NCBI RefSeq assembly: GCF_007993755.1
Contig: NZ_CP042467.1
Coordinates: 4,736,001 to 4,800,000 of the forward strand
Length of the DNA stretch: 64,000 nucleotides
Source: Microvenator marinus
Lineage (GTDB): Bacteria > Myxococcota_A > Bradymonadia > Bradymonadales > Bradymonadaceae
Direction of reading: 5' to 3'
The notes below the pieces were generated by a model. It made no database searches. It was not told the origin of the DNA and saw only the letters and a program-made list of their open reading frames with translations. Position 1 is the stretch's first letter, and each line of letters starts with the position of its first letter. Below, piece by piece: positions 42,901-51,898 of the stretch. The position numbers and the translations under genes were made by a program.

Positions 42901-43998
42901 ATGATGATTGGGAGAAGTGCAATTCTGTTTAGCCTGATAGGTCTTATGAGTGCGTGCGGCGCAAGCCAGAGTGCTCAGGTTTCCGACTCTGAGGGTGCTG
43001 AGTCGCCCAATAGTGAGGTGCGGGAAGACTCGGCACCGAAGGAGTCGCCGGTGACTACCGTGGCACCAGCCGCTGGGCCGTCCGCCACGATTTCTTATAT
43101 GGCGTTTGGCGAAGGTGGCCTCCACGTGGGTACAAGGGATGGCTGGCTCGGTACTTTTCAGATCATGAACCGAAGTACAACTGCTCATCAGATGTCCAAC
43201 TCCGGCGTGAGCGTGGCCGCGGCTTCGGCTGACGGAGGGCTTGCGCTCTTGGCATCAGACCCGCCGCAGGTGGTGAACAAGGAGGGTGCCCTTATCCTCA
43301 ATTTGAACACAGTCGCTGGAATGGAGTCTGGGATTTTTGCCCGAGATAGTTTCAGCCTCTTTGTTTCTGAGACCAGCGGCCGTGTGCGCGTCTGGGGGCA
43401 GGCACATAGCTTCGAGGTGCCCAAAGGCGACGAAAAGCTCGAGAACTATCTCAACAAACAAGCCTCGGACTTCAACGTGACCTTTGCGCCGCTTTCGGGC
43501 CCGCTCTATCTGATGCCGGGCGGCTCCATGGTCTTCGGCGATAAAGAGGGCGTAATATCCATTTGGAATCCCGCAAAGCCCTCACAGTCTTCTCGGATTA
43601 TGAAGCTCAACGGGCCCGTTAAGAGCTTGTCGGGGAGCGGCAACGAGGTTGTGGCCACGTCTGTGGGCGGTCAACTCAAGGCGGGGCGCCTGGACCCACC
43701 TAGTTTTTATGGCTGGGCGCGTGATGCCAAAGGGGATTACGCGGCAACAGCGGACCTCCTGCGCGGCAAGTTCGTGGAGTCCTCTGAAGGTGTGATTCGT
43801 CTCAGAGTCACCGAGACCGGTGAAACCGAATGGGAAGTTCCTGCCGAAGGAAAACCTTGCGGTGTAGCGGTTTCCCCAGATGGAAATTTTGCAGCCGTGT
43901 GTTTGGACCACAAAGTGGCGATCCTCCAAGTTTCAAACGGTGCGTGGGATTCCACGGTTTGGATCGACAAAGGTAAGTTGCACGTCGCCGAAAACTAA
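42901..43998 (+). CDS. Lipoprotein with beta-propeller-like repeats
   Basis: 365 aa. Lipobox LMSAC (Cys19), a Ser/Glu/Pro-rich linker of about 45 aa, then WD40-like strands (VWG, ISIWNP, GVAVSPDG, VAILQVSN) forming a probable beta propeller. ATG at 42901 or 42904, one base after the crotonase stop. Function unknown; probably part of the ompA operon. The stop overlaps the convergent Nudix gene by four bases. Confidence 0.7.
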   Translation: MMIGRSAILFSLIGLMSACGASQSAQVSDSEGAESPNSEVREDSAPKESPVTTVAPAAGPSATISYMAFGEGGLHVGTRDGWLGTFQIMNRSTTAHQMSNSGVSVAAASADGGLALLASDPPQVVNKEGALILNLNTVAGMESGIFARDSFSLFVSETSGRVRVWGQAHSFEVPKGDEKLENYLNKQASDFNVTFAPLSGPLYLMPGGSMVFGDKEGVISIWNPAKPSQSSRIMKLNGPVKSLSGSGNEVVATSVGGQLKAGRLDPPSFYGWARDAKGDYAATADLLRGKFVESSEGVIRLRVTETGETEWEVPAEGKPCGVAVSPDGNFAAVCLDHKVAILQVSNGAWDSTVWIDKGKLHVAEN

Positions 43999-44387
43999 GC
44001 GTGCTGCGCTAGCTTTTCTACCGCCGGCAGGTCCGCGGGCGCAAACTCCAACTCTTTGAGGGCTGAACGAGATACCCAGCGGATTTCGGCATGTTCTTTG
44101 GCATGTGGCGTGCCAGCCTGAAGTTCACACCCATACACGTCGAGCACCACCTTGACCTCGCCCACCAGGTGCTCGCCTCGAGCCACAAACTCTCCGACCT
44201 CCACACTGCACTCGAGCTCTTCAAAAATCTCGCGCGCGAGGGCCTCTTGAGGGGTCTCAGAAGCCTCGACTTTTCCGCCAGGAAACTCCCAGAGTAGGGG
44301 CAAGGGCATAGTTGCCGACCTTAGCGCAACAAGCACCAAGTCGTCTTTGAATATCGCGGCGCCAACCACGTGAACTTCGCGTTTCAC
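43995..44387 (-). CDS. Nudix hydrolase, MutT-like
   Basis: 130 aa. Complete Nudix box G-x5-E-x7-REU-x-EE-x-GU: GGKVEASETPQEALAREIFEE starting near residue 37. Small size and position suggest an oxidised-nucleotide or CTP-type pyrophosphatase. The start overlaps the stop of the Ser/Thr kinase gene (ATGA), so both are co-translated. Confidence 0.88.
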   Translation of the reverse strand: MKREVHVVGAAIFKDDLVLVALRSATMPLPLLWEFPGGKVEASETPQEALAREIFEELECSVEVGEFVARGEHLVGEVKVVLDVYGCELQAGTPHAKEHAEIRWVSRSALKELEFAPADLPAVEKLAQHA

Positions 44388-46123
44388 TTCTTGACTCCGA
44401 AGGTCACAGTTCGTTGATGGTTAACGATTGGCGCGCCGATCTTCGCCTCTCCAAATGACCAGCTCTGGACCTTGGATTTGATGCACTCGGTCGTCTTGGG
44501 TCCAAGTTCGGTGGAGTCGATTTTCACGCCGTCCACGCTGCCATCGGGCAATATTCGGAACGAGAATTTCACGTCGCCGGCAGCCTCTGGATCTTGCCGT
44601 TGGTTGTAGCAAGGTAGAAGACCGCGTGATTGTCGGCGCGCGCGGGTTTCTATGGAAGTCGGAGTGCGAAGATCGAGGAGCGCGTTGGTCTTCTGAGCGA
44701 CCTTGGGTCTCGTGGCGACCCGTACCGGTTCGGGCGTTTGCCCTTTGGGGGTCAGAGCCATGCTGGTTGCAAAAATCGAGGTGTTTCGCGCCAAGATTTC
44801 TGCTTCGGCTCCAGCATTCTCCGTATACATTTCTTGCCGGGCGTCTTCGATGGCTTCTGGCACGATTCGTACCGCCTCAAGCAAGGCGCCGATCTGGTTG
44901 CCTGGTTCGGGCTTCGCGATGAAAAAATCCTTTCCAACCACCGCCGCACCGGCCGCCAAGACGAGAACCCCGGTGATGGCCCATAGCACGGGCGCGCGGC
45001 TCGCGGGTTGTGGCGCAGCGTCTTCCACTGTCTCGGTAGGTTTCGGAAGACTTTCGTACGAGCCCAGATTGATGAGCTGAGAGCTCTGTCGGGTCCGCAC
45101 CATGGTCATGGCATGAGAGTCCTGACGCCTTAGCTCCTGTGTCTGAGTCACGGAATCCTGGTACGCCTCCTGGGCAGCCGTGTCTTGAACGAGCCTCTCC
45201 AGTTCATTCTCAAACGCGCGTTTGGCCGCACTGGCCGAGGAGTAGCGGTCATCGGGATGTTTCTGCAGCAGGGTCCGCAAAACTGTGTGGATGCCGGAAG
45301 GCAGGGCCACGTCCGAGTTTCTCAGGTCTGGAACCGGGTCGTTGACCTGTGCGAGCAAGATCTGAATGATGCTCGAAGACTGGAACGGAGGGTGGCCCAC
45401 AATCAGCTCGTGCAGGATGCAACCCAGCGAGTAGAGGTCTGAGCGCCCGTCGATATCCGTCTGACTCAGGCATTGTTCGGGGCTCATGTAGTCAGGGGTT
45501 CCGAAGATCTGCCCGGTCTTGGTCATGTTGGACTTTCCGAGCTCCTTGGCGATACCAAAGTCGAGGACTTTGACCATGATGCCGGGCTGATCCAGCAAGA
45601 AGATATTCTCGGGCTTCAAGTCGCGGTGCACGATATTGGCGGCGTGTGCAGCCTCAAGTGCCGAGAGAATCTGGATGCATATCTCCAGTGCCTGAGTCAG
45701 TGGGAGGCGACCCTTTGACATCCTCGCGTAGAGATCCTCGCCCTGGAGATACTCCATGGCCAGGTAGAGCACCTGATTCTCTTGGTCCTGACCAAAGTCG
45801 TAGATATGGACGAAGTTTGGGTGACTGATGGTGCTCGCGATATTGGCTTCGCGCAGGAAACGATTGACGTACTCCTCGCTTACAGCCATCGCGGGGCGCA
45901 GGACTTTGATGGCTACCGGCCGATTCACACTCAGCTGGATCCCAGAGAAAACCTCTCCCATCCCGCCTTCGGCGAGTTTCTTTTCGACCTGGAAACGTCC
46001 GTCTAGAATCTTTCCTGTGAGCCGGATGGCTTGGTCGTTGAAGGGCTTGAGAGGCGACTCGTCATCCTCGCAAAACTCAACCTCATCCCCGTATTGGCGC
46101 AAACACTTCGAACAAATTTTCAT
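44384..46123 (-). CDS. Ser/Thr protein kinase with N-terminal zinc-ribbon-like and C-terminal AgmX/PglI-like domains
   Basis: 579 aa. Residues 4-18 have C-x2-C...C (Cys4, Cys7, Cys18). Kinase 40-310: Gly-rich loop GGMGEV, Lys73, HRDLKPEN (166-173), DFG 188-190, all intact. A membrane segment near 388-408, then a periplasmic region ending in an AgmX/PglI-like domain with paired Cys (LLPCYN and TTECIKSK). ATG at 46121-46123. It is co-translated with the Nudix gene. The C-terminal domain occurs also in the protein at 5571, suggesting a shared envelope signalling theme. Confidence 0.88.
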   Translation of the reverse strand: MKICSKCLRQYGDEVEFCEDDESPLKPFNDQAIRLTGKILDGRFQVEKKLAEGGMGEVFSGIQLSVNRPVAIKVLRPAMAVSEEYVNRFLREANIASTISHPNFVHIYDFGQDQENQVLYLAMEYLQGEDLYARMSKGRLPLTQALEICIQILSALEAAHAANIVHRDLKPENIFLLDQPGIMVKVLDFGIAKELGKSNMTKTGQIFGTPDYMSPEQCLSQTDIDGRSDLYSLGCILHELIVGHPPFQSSSIIQILLAQVNDPVPDLRNSDVALPSGIHTVLRTLLQKHPDDRYSSASAAKRAFENELERLVQDTAAQEAYQDSVTQTQELRRQDSHAMTMVRTRQSSQLINLGSYESLPKPTETVEDAAPQPASRAPVLWAITGVLVLAAGAAVVGKDFFIAKPEPGNQIGALLEAVRIVPEAIEDARQEMYTENAGAEAEILARNTSIFATSMALTPKGQTPEPVRVATRPKVAQKTNALLDLRTPTSIETRARRQSRGLLPCYNQRQDPEAAGDVKFSFRILPDGSVDGVKIDSTELGPKTTECIKSKVQSWSFGEAKIGAPIVNHQRTVTFGVKK

Positions 46124-46197
46124 GACTGACCGCGCGACGGGTTTTGCGAACCTTATCACATTGTCGTAGTGATGGTAGCGATGTTTAGGAGACTTAG

Positions 46198-46890
46198 ATG
46201 CGACGACTTCTGGTTTTGATGTGTGTGGGTGGGACCTTGGGATGTGAGCAGGCTCCGGCGCCCGTGCAAGCCGACCGACCGACCGTAGCCCTCGGCGTGC
46301 GCGTGCTTACCGAGAATATCCCGCCGATTGAAGGTTGGGAGCTTCAGGCCTGGGTCATGACCCTGAGCGCCGTGGAACTGCATCTCTGCGAGGAAGTCGC
46401 CTGGAGCTTCGTGCCGTCGGCGTGGGCGCACGTGCCTTCATCCTCCACGCGTCTTGGCACGCCCGTCGTCGAAGATCTAACGCGTGGTTCGGGCGGGGCT
46501 CGGATTATCGGCGAGATTTCGCCGCCGCCTGGCAGATACTGTAAGGCTTATGCGGTATTCTCGCCGGCCGACGATGACGTCCTCAATATGACTCCGCTCT
46601 CCACATCTATGGTCGAAGGGGCCACAAGCCTCAGGGTATTGAGAAAACCCGACCAGGAGCCTCTCGTGCAGCGCTGGGAAGGGAAAAAGGTGGTCGAAGT
46701 ACTCCTCAATGGCGAAAACGGGCCTGGTATGAACCTCAGCTGGGGGCAACACGGGCAAATCGTGTTTGAGATTCCCGTAAATCCTCCTCAGAACAAGGTA
46801 GACGAAGCGGCCGAATCCGGTGATAACCCTCCCTCTTTAGAGCCGTGGGTTGAGCACGTGCTGATGCAGGTCAAACTCTTCGAATCATGA
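46198..46890 (+). CDS. Lipoprotein of unknown function
   Basis: 230 aa. Lipobox TLGC (Cys16). Mature part about 210 aa with beta-strand-like segments, a Gly-Glu-Asn region and an acidic, Pro-rich C-terminus. AGGAG precedes ATG 46198. Its stop overlaps the next gene (ATGA). First gene of a four-gene set ending at 49320. No family recognised. Confidence 0.7.
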   Translation: MRRLLVLMCVGGTLGCEQAPAPVQADRPTVALGVRVLTENIPPIEGWELQAWVMTLSAVELHLCEEVAWSFVPSAWAHVPSSSTRLGTPVVEDLTRGSGGARIIGEISPPPGRYCKAYAVFSPADDDVLNMTPLSTSMVEGATSLRVLRKPDQEPLVQRWEGKKVVEVLLNGENGPGMNLSWGQHGQIVFEIPVNPPQNKVDEAAESGDNPPSLEPWVEHVLMQVKLFES

Positions 46891-47657
46891 ATCAAAAAGC
46901 CACTCCCGATAGTTTTGTTTTTCTCGTCGCATGTCCGTGGGCCGATGCCGGTCTTGAACTCCTGCGGCAGGCCTTCGCCGAACATTGGTCCGAAGAGCTT
47001 TCGGTACATAACGTGCCGGGGTCCATCACCCTGAGCCTCGGTGATGACGAAGCAACACTGGCCTTTGACGAGCCGATTCCTGAGCTGGCCGACCTCGCGC
47101 CGACCACTCTGGAGCCGTACGGCCCGGCAGAGGTAGAGCTTTTGCGCGCCCACCAATCGCTCTGGAGACTCACGCTCCAAGGCGGGACCGAGCGCGGGCT
47201 CGCCCCCTCTATTTTTGGCGCCAAACTCATGTCCGCACTGATGGTCGCTGGCGGGAGCGGCGTCTTTCTTCCGATGACGATGCGACTGCACTCACCCCGA
47301 ACCATTCAGCGCCAAACCATGGACCCTGAATTTCCACCTGCTATCACAAATCTCTACGTGAACTGCTGGGACCAGGAAGGCTGGATGCGAACCCGAGGGC
47401 TCACGGCGTTTGGCCTGCCAGAGCTTGAAACGCCAGTCACCGACGGCCTAAACGCCGCCTATTTCAGACTGATGGACGTGGCCGCAAACATGATCGCGCA
47501 AGGGTTCGCCTTTCCAAACGGAGGGCAGATTCTTGCCGGCCCGCAAATCTATGAAATCAAAGATGGCCCCGCCGGGCCAGCCGATGAGAAAATACCGATG
47601 GCAGGACATTTTGGCGTTCAGACGCTTCGTCCCACCCTCCCAACGAGGAAAAACTAA
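46887..47657 (+). CDS. DUF4261-like protein
   Basis: 256 aa. The C-terminal half (RTRGLTAFGLPELET, then LMDVAANMIAQGF and FPNGGQILAG) fits the DUF4261 pattern, a family of unknown function. No signal peptide. Starts inside the lipoprotein stop and its own stop overlaps the next ATG. Match from memory. Confidence 0.65.
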   Translation: MNQKATPDSFVFLVACPWADAGLELLRQAFAEHWSEELSVHNVPGSITLSLGDDEATLAFDEPIPELADLAPTTLEPYGPAEVELLRAHQSLWRLTLQGGTERGLAPSIFGAKLMSALMVAGGSGVFLPMTMRLHSPRTIQRQTMDPEFPPAITNLYVNCWDQEGWMRTRGLTAFGLPELETPVTDGLNAAYFRLMDVAANMIAQGFAFPNGGQILAGPQIYEIKDGPAGPADEKIPMAGHFGVQTLRPTLPTRKN

Positions 47658-48598
47658 TGTGGTATTGGATCGCCCTCGCGGCGCCTTTTGTTCTCTGGGT
47701 AGTCCTTCACATGAAGACCTCGCGGCCCGACGGCAAGATTATCAAGGTGCACCCATACCGCCGTATCATGTGGTACATCATGCCCACACGAAACGAGTCG
47801 GTGGTCTACTTCGACTCCTATGTCATCGCGGACGAAGTTCTGAGATACGTGGAGGACCTCAACAAAGTGATCCCTTGCACGCTCAATGACGTGCTCGTGG
47901 CCGCAGTTGCGCGCGGCCTGATCCAGACGCCTGAGATGGACCGTTTTGTGGCAGGTCACCGGCTCTACCAGCGTTATGAGCCGTCTATTACCTTCAGCAT
48001 GAAGCGGGAGCGAAAGAACAAGAAATCCAAGATTTCTACGGTGAAGCAGGTGATTCGACCTGACCACACAATTCTCACGATGATCGAAGATATCCGATCC
48101 AAGGTGAAGGTGGAGCGCTCGGACAAGAAGACCACTGCAGACACTGAGTTTCAGGTGCTGAACTTGATGCCGCGCCCTATGTTTCGCGGCGCCTTTTCGC
48201 TTGTACGGCTGCTCGACTACTTCAATCTTCTGCCGGGGTTTTTCATCAAGACCGACCCGATGCACACGAGTATCTTCATGGCGAATCTCGGCTCGATCAA
48301 TATGGCCGCTGGATACCACCACCTCTACGAATACGGGACCTGCCCGCTCTTCATCATGATCGGCAAGATCGAGGATCGGCCGATGGTTGTTGATGGCGAG
48401 GTAGTCGTCAAACCAGTGATTCACGTGCGGTTTTCATTCGACGAGCGAATCGATGACGGGATGACCGCCGGAAACGGTATCTACGAGTTCACAGGCGCGC
48501 TCGAGAATCCGTACGAAATCCTCGGTTGTGTGGGCGAAGATGACGCATACGAATATGGCACCGAGCGACCACGACACTGGAAGAGGACTGACGAGTGA
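47657..48598 (+). CDS. E2 (2-oxoacid dehydrogenase acyltransferase)-fold protein with His-to-Glu active site
   Basis: 313 aa. Hydrophobic N-terminus (about 1-17), then an acyltransferase (CAT) fold; the active-site loop, normally DHRxxDG, reads DERIDDG (262-268), so the catalytic His is Glu263. No lipoyl or subunit-binding domain. It resembles stand-alone E2-like proteins, several of which are membrane-linked. Catalysis by the usual route is unlikely. The ATG overlaps the previous stop by one base; its own stop overlaps the next gene. Confidence 0.7.
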   Translation: MWYWIALAAPFVLWVVLHMKTSRPDGKIIKVHPYRRIMWYIMPTRNESVVYFDSYVIADEVLRYVEDLNKVIPCTLNDVLVAAVARGLIQTPEMDRFVAGHRLYQRYEPSITFSMKRERKNKKSKISTVKQVIRPDHTILTMIEDIRSKVKVERSDKKTTADTEFQVLNLMPRPMFRGAFSLVRLLDYFNLLPGFFIKTDPMHTSIFMANLGSINMAAGYHHLYEYGTCPLFIMIGKIEDRPMVVDGEVVVKPVIHVRFSFDERIDDGMTAGNGIYEFTGALENPYEILGCVGEDDAYEYGTERPRHWKRTDE

Positions 48599-49320
48599 GC
48601 CCGATTCTGCGTCTGCGCCAGTGGTGGTGGTCGCGATACGCGAACGAAGCGTTTCCCGACGCATGGCTGGAGATTCTGGAAGATCGCGTGGACTTCTTTG
48701 ATGCGATTCCTGCCGACGAAAAGAAGGCCTTCCTGAAGCACCTCCAGGTCTTTATCAACGGGCGCAAATGGTTCGGGGCTGCCGGCCTTGAGATCACCGA
48801 CGAAATGAAGGTGGTGGTCGCTGCTAGCGCGGCCAGAATGTCCAGAAATATGGGGATCGAAACATGGCGAAGTCTCGGCTCCGTCATCATCTACCCAAAA
48901 GGCTTTAGACCTCCGGACGGAGGCCATACGCTTGGTCAGGCCACCCGCCTTGGAAGCATCGTTTTGAGCTGGGATTCGGTGGTGCGTGGAATCGAGATTC
49001 CCACCGACGGCCACGACGTGACCATCCATGAGCTCGCCCACGTCTTGGACCTAAAGGGCGACCATATCTTTGATGGGGTGCCGGACATTGATGGCCGTGT
49101 GGCATACGGCGTCTGGGCGCGCGTTCTTGGCGAGCACTATGACAAGCTCGTGGATGGCAAGACGAAGACCCGTCTTTTGGATGATTACGGCGCGCAAAGT
49201 CCCGCCGAATTCTTCGCTGTGGTCTCCGAAGTGTTTTTTGAAAAACCGCGGCAACTCAAGAAGCATAAACCCGATTTGTACCGCGTTTTGAAGAAGTACT
49301 ACCGAATCGATCCGGCCTAG
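48595..49320 (+). CDS. MtfA-like zinc metallopeptidase
   Basis: 241 aa. HELAHVLD (145-152) gives the HExxH zinc site, and the downstream SPAEFFAVVSEVFFEKP supplies the third ligand, as in MtfA. MtfA of E. coli modulates the Mlc repressor and is a peptidase. N-terminus WWWSR may be membrane-associated. GTG start at 48595 overlaps the E2-like stop. Operon end, 14 bases from the convergent subtilase gene. Confidence 0.82.
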   Translation: MSPILRLRQWWWSRYANEAFPDAWLEILEDRVDFFDAIPADEKKAFLKHLQVFINGRKWFGAAGLEITDEMKVVVAASAARMSRNMGIETWRSLGSVIIYPKGFRPPDGGHTLGQATRLGSIVLSWDSVVRGIEIPTDGHDVTIHELAHVLDLKGDHIFDGVPDIDGRVAYGVWARVLGEHYDKLVDGKTKTRLLDDYGAQSPAEFFAVVSEVFFEKPRQLKKHKPDLYRVLKKYYRIDPA

Positions 49321-49334
49321 GCACGTGGGACTTC

Positions 49335-51710
49335 CTAGTTTGGCTCGTTGTCGCCAATTCCCGTGTAAGTGCAAAACACACTTGCAGAGGCTGACCCTGC
49401 GGAAGAGATTGCCATTCGATGAATAGTAACCTCAACACACTGTCCTACAAGACTTGACTGGCCTTCTATTGCGACCATATGTTTTAGGTCGTAAGACGCA
49501 TCGAACGAGGTTGTAGTTGGGTTTCCAGGGCTTGTACAGCTCCCTCCACTCGAGTCCCTTAGCGTCACTTGTAAGTATTGGTCACTAACGTCTGTCTTGT
49601 TGGCCATGTATTCATGTTCTTGCATTACACATTTCAAGTTCTCAGTCCCGGAAGGTAGCGGTTGTGAGAATGGATAGTAGGTGTGTAGTCCGACAGAAGT
49701 GGTAGTTGCCGTTCGAATGTGATTGCCCCAAGCGCCAATTCCGGAACCATTCCAGAACGGACGCAATTTCAGTTTTCCTGCTCCGTGGACGTAGTCAAAA
49801 CCAGTGCTGGATTGAACTGTTCCACGATGTCGGTCACCCATGCTCAACATGACCGTGTGGAGACGGCCTGGTGAATTCACCCACGAACGTCCGGTAGCCA
49901 GCAACCAGTGTTTGACCAGAGCAGCAGCACCTGAAACGTGAGGGGCGGCGATAGAAGTTCCACCGGTATTTGTAGTTATGATGGTTCCATCATTGCCACT
50001 TTGTGAACCTCGAAACGTGATACGTCCTGGTGCTTGGAGGTCGATCCCTGACATTGCTCTAGACCTCACCAATCCACTCACTGTCACGTCGATACCTCCA
50101 CGTGCTGAGGCGGACCCATCAATCACACACTGTTGATAGTCTGACTGGCAATTCGAACTTGCGGACGCGAAACCATTAACCGTGAAACTGGTCGGAAGAT
50201 CCCCGGGCGAGTCAAGATTACACGCTCCGGTCTGAGGGACGGAACCCACATTATCCGGGCCGTTAACAACCAGGACTCCTGTCTGGTATGCGGCTTCGAT
50301 CGCATCCTCAAACGTGTAACTTGATGTCGGATTACATCGATTTGTCTCTTTGTGAGACGTTGAGAGATTCATGACGTCAGGGATCTTCGAGCTCGCAATT
50401 GCGTTCAGTATCGCATTATCAAGAGTGTACTCGGTAGTCGCTGCGGCAAACATTTGAACATTGACGTGTCTTGCAATTCCGGTGCTAGCATTTTCCCAGT
50501 CTGCACAGTGGCTTCCACCGCCACTCCAACAGGTGTCCCCCATTGAGGAGCCGTAAGCTTGACCAGACAGAAGATCAGCCGCAATGATACCGCCAACCAT
50601 CGTAGGGTGTGAGTTTCCTGTCGTTGCATCGTTAAAGTTAACAACATCAGCGCAGTTTTGTGGCGAAGTCACGCATTTGACTCGTCTTGAAATTCTTGAA
50701 GAGCCAAGATAATCGTTCCACCAGAGCGCTTCGTCTTCCCAAAAATCTTCAGCTCCTCGCTCCAAGACAGCGACATTGAGTCTAGAGTCGCCGTGGAAGG
50801 TAGGATTTGCCATTGCTCCCGAATAACCTTTCCACCAAAACTCATCCACTCCGAGTCGTTCGTTCACGCGGCCTTCGCCTAGACGCCAGGTTCCTGCACC
50901 GGCAAGGTTGCAAGTTGGAGAGGTAATACAGGCATTTGGGGTTAGTGAATTCGCTTTTGCTGAAGTTACTCGAACAATATCTGCTCTTTGCAGAAGAGCA
51001 TCCAATTGACTGGTGGGTATATCCAGCTTTAACCACCCAATAAGAAGTGAAGTGGTATCGAACTTGCCGCCAACAGACTCAGTCCAGCGTCGCAGACCGT
51101 TGGATAGCGTTTCAATGTTGTTTGCTCTCTGTCGAATCAATTCTGTCCTTTCCAATTCTGCCTTATCGGCATCTTCTGTAGAGATGTAAGTCCGATCGAT
51201 TGGGGGCGGAATCTGCCAAACGGGAGTATCTCTGAGTTTGACGTTTAGATAACTGCGTTCACCCTTCTCGTTCAAGACATCCTCGTCCACTTCAAGTGGG
51301 CGCGTGTCCAACGATTTAGTGTTTCGACGTGTGTCTACATTAATTGAGTAGAGAGAGTAGATCCGCTCTTCCGCTGTGTCATTTTCAATTGATCTCAGTT
51401 CTTCGCTTTCAACAATAACAGAGCCTGTGTCTTCAATGTGCAGCCACGGTGCTTGCGCCCGTTTAACAAGTTCAGCAGTCAGCGTGCCTGTTTCTTTCAA
51501 GCTTACAACCTTTCCATCACGCCTAACTTCATGGCGTTGGTAAACAAGGCGCTCCTCATCAACTGGTCCCGTCTTCTCGCCGTCTCGCCCATTGGTGGGC
51601 TCAATATTCAAACCCGTCTGTCGAAACTCTTGCGAGTCTTCCTTGTCAAAATCGCTGCATCCGAACGTGCTCGCTAAGCCAAGCGCCAGTAATAACATGT
51701 GTCGATTCAT
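49335..51710 (-). CDS. Subtilase (S8)-family lipoprotein with Asp-to-Glu active-site change
   Basis: 791 aa. Lipobox FGC (Cys18), a long N-terminal region, then an S8 domain about 290-680. The Ser586 motif GGTSIAAPHVSG and His368 in NSHPTM are seen; the Asp motif reads VAVLERG, so Glu317 replaces the catalytic Asp. C-terminal beta-rich region after 690. AT-richer than preceding genes. A perfect TTGACA promoter precedes it. May be active with a Glu, or inactive. Confidence 0.8.
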   Translation of the reverse strand: MNRHMLLLALGLASTFGCSDFDKEDSQEFRQTGLNIEPTNGRDGEKTGPVDEERLVYQRHEVRRDGKVVSLKETGTLTAELVKRAQAPWLHIEDTGSVIVESEELRSIENDTAEERIYSLYSINVDTRRNTKSLDTRPLEVDEDVLNEKGERSYLNVKLRDTPVWQIPPPIDRTYISTEDADKAELERTELIRQRANNIETLSNGLRRWTESVGGKFDTTSLLIGWLKLDIPTSQLDALLQRADIVRVTSAKANSLTPNACITSPTCNLAGAGTWRLGEGRVNERLGVDEFWWKGYSGAMANPTFHGDSRLNVAVLERGAEDFWEDEALWWNDYLGSSRISRRVKCVTSPQNCADVVNFNDATTGNSHPTMVGGIIAADLLSGQAYGSSMGDTCWSGGGSHCADWENASTGIARHVNVQMFAAATTEYTLDNAILNAIASSKIPDVMNLSTSHKETNRCNPTSSYTFEDAIEAAYQTGVLVVNGPDNVGSVPQTGACNLDSPGDLPTSFTVNGFASASSNCQSDYQQCVIDGSASARGGIDVTVSGLVRSRAMSGIDLQAPGRITFRGSQSGNDGTIITTNTGGTSIAAPHVSGAAALVKHWLLATGRSWVNSPGRLHTVMLSMGDRHRGTVQSSTGFDYVHGAGKLKLRPFWNGSGIGAWGNHIRTATTTSVGLHTYYPFSQPLPSGTENLKCVMQEHEYMANKTDVSDQYLQVTLRDSSGGSCTSPGNPTTTSFDASYDLKHMVAIEGQSSLVGQCVEVTIHRMAISSAGSASASVFCTYTGIGDNEPN

Positions 51711-51740
51711 ACGTTCCCTTTGTGTTGTAGGTGGCCTTTA

Positions 51741-51768
51741 ATGTTATAAGTGTGATTTCTCCTGTCAA
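51741..51768 (-). promoter_or_regulatory. Sigma-70-like promoter for the subtilase gene
   Basis: On the minus strand a perfect TTGACA (51763-51768) and TAACAT (51741-51746) are 16 bases apart, about 31 bases before the start codon. Confidence 0.5.
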
Positions 51769-51788
51769 GGAAGTATTGTGATTTTGTG

Positions 51789-51794
51789 TATAAT
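51789..51794 (+). promoter_or_regulatory. Perfect TATAAT -10 before the alpha/beta-hydrolase gene
   Basis: TATAAT with no clear -35; leader of about 98 bases to ATG 51899. Confidence 0.3.
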
Positions 51795-51898
51795 TTTTAT
51801 CCGTTTGTTTTGGGAGGGCCACAAGCGCTTTTCTATCGAAAGTTGAATGACGATTGAGTCTCGGGCAAGCTCTCCTGCGATCACAAGTTGGAGAGTTG

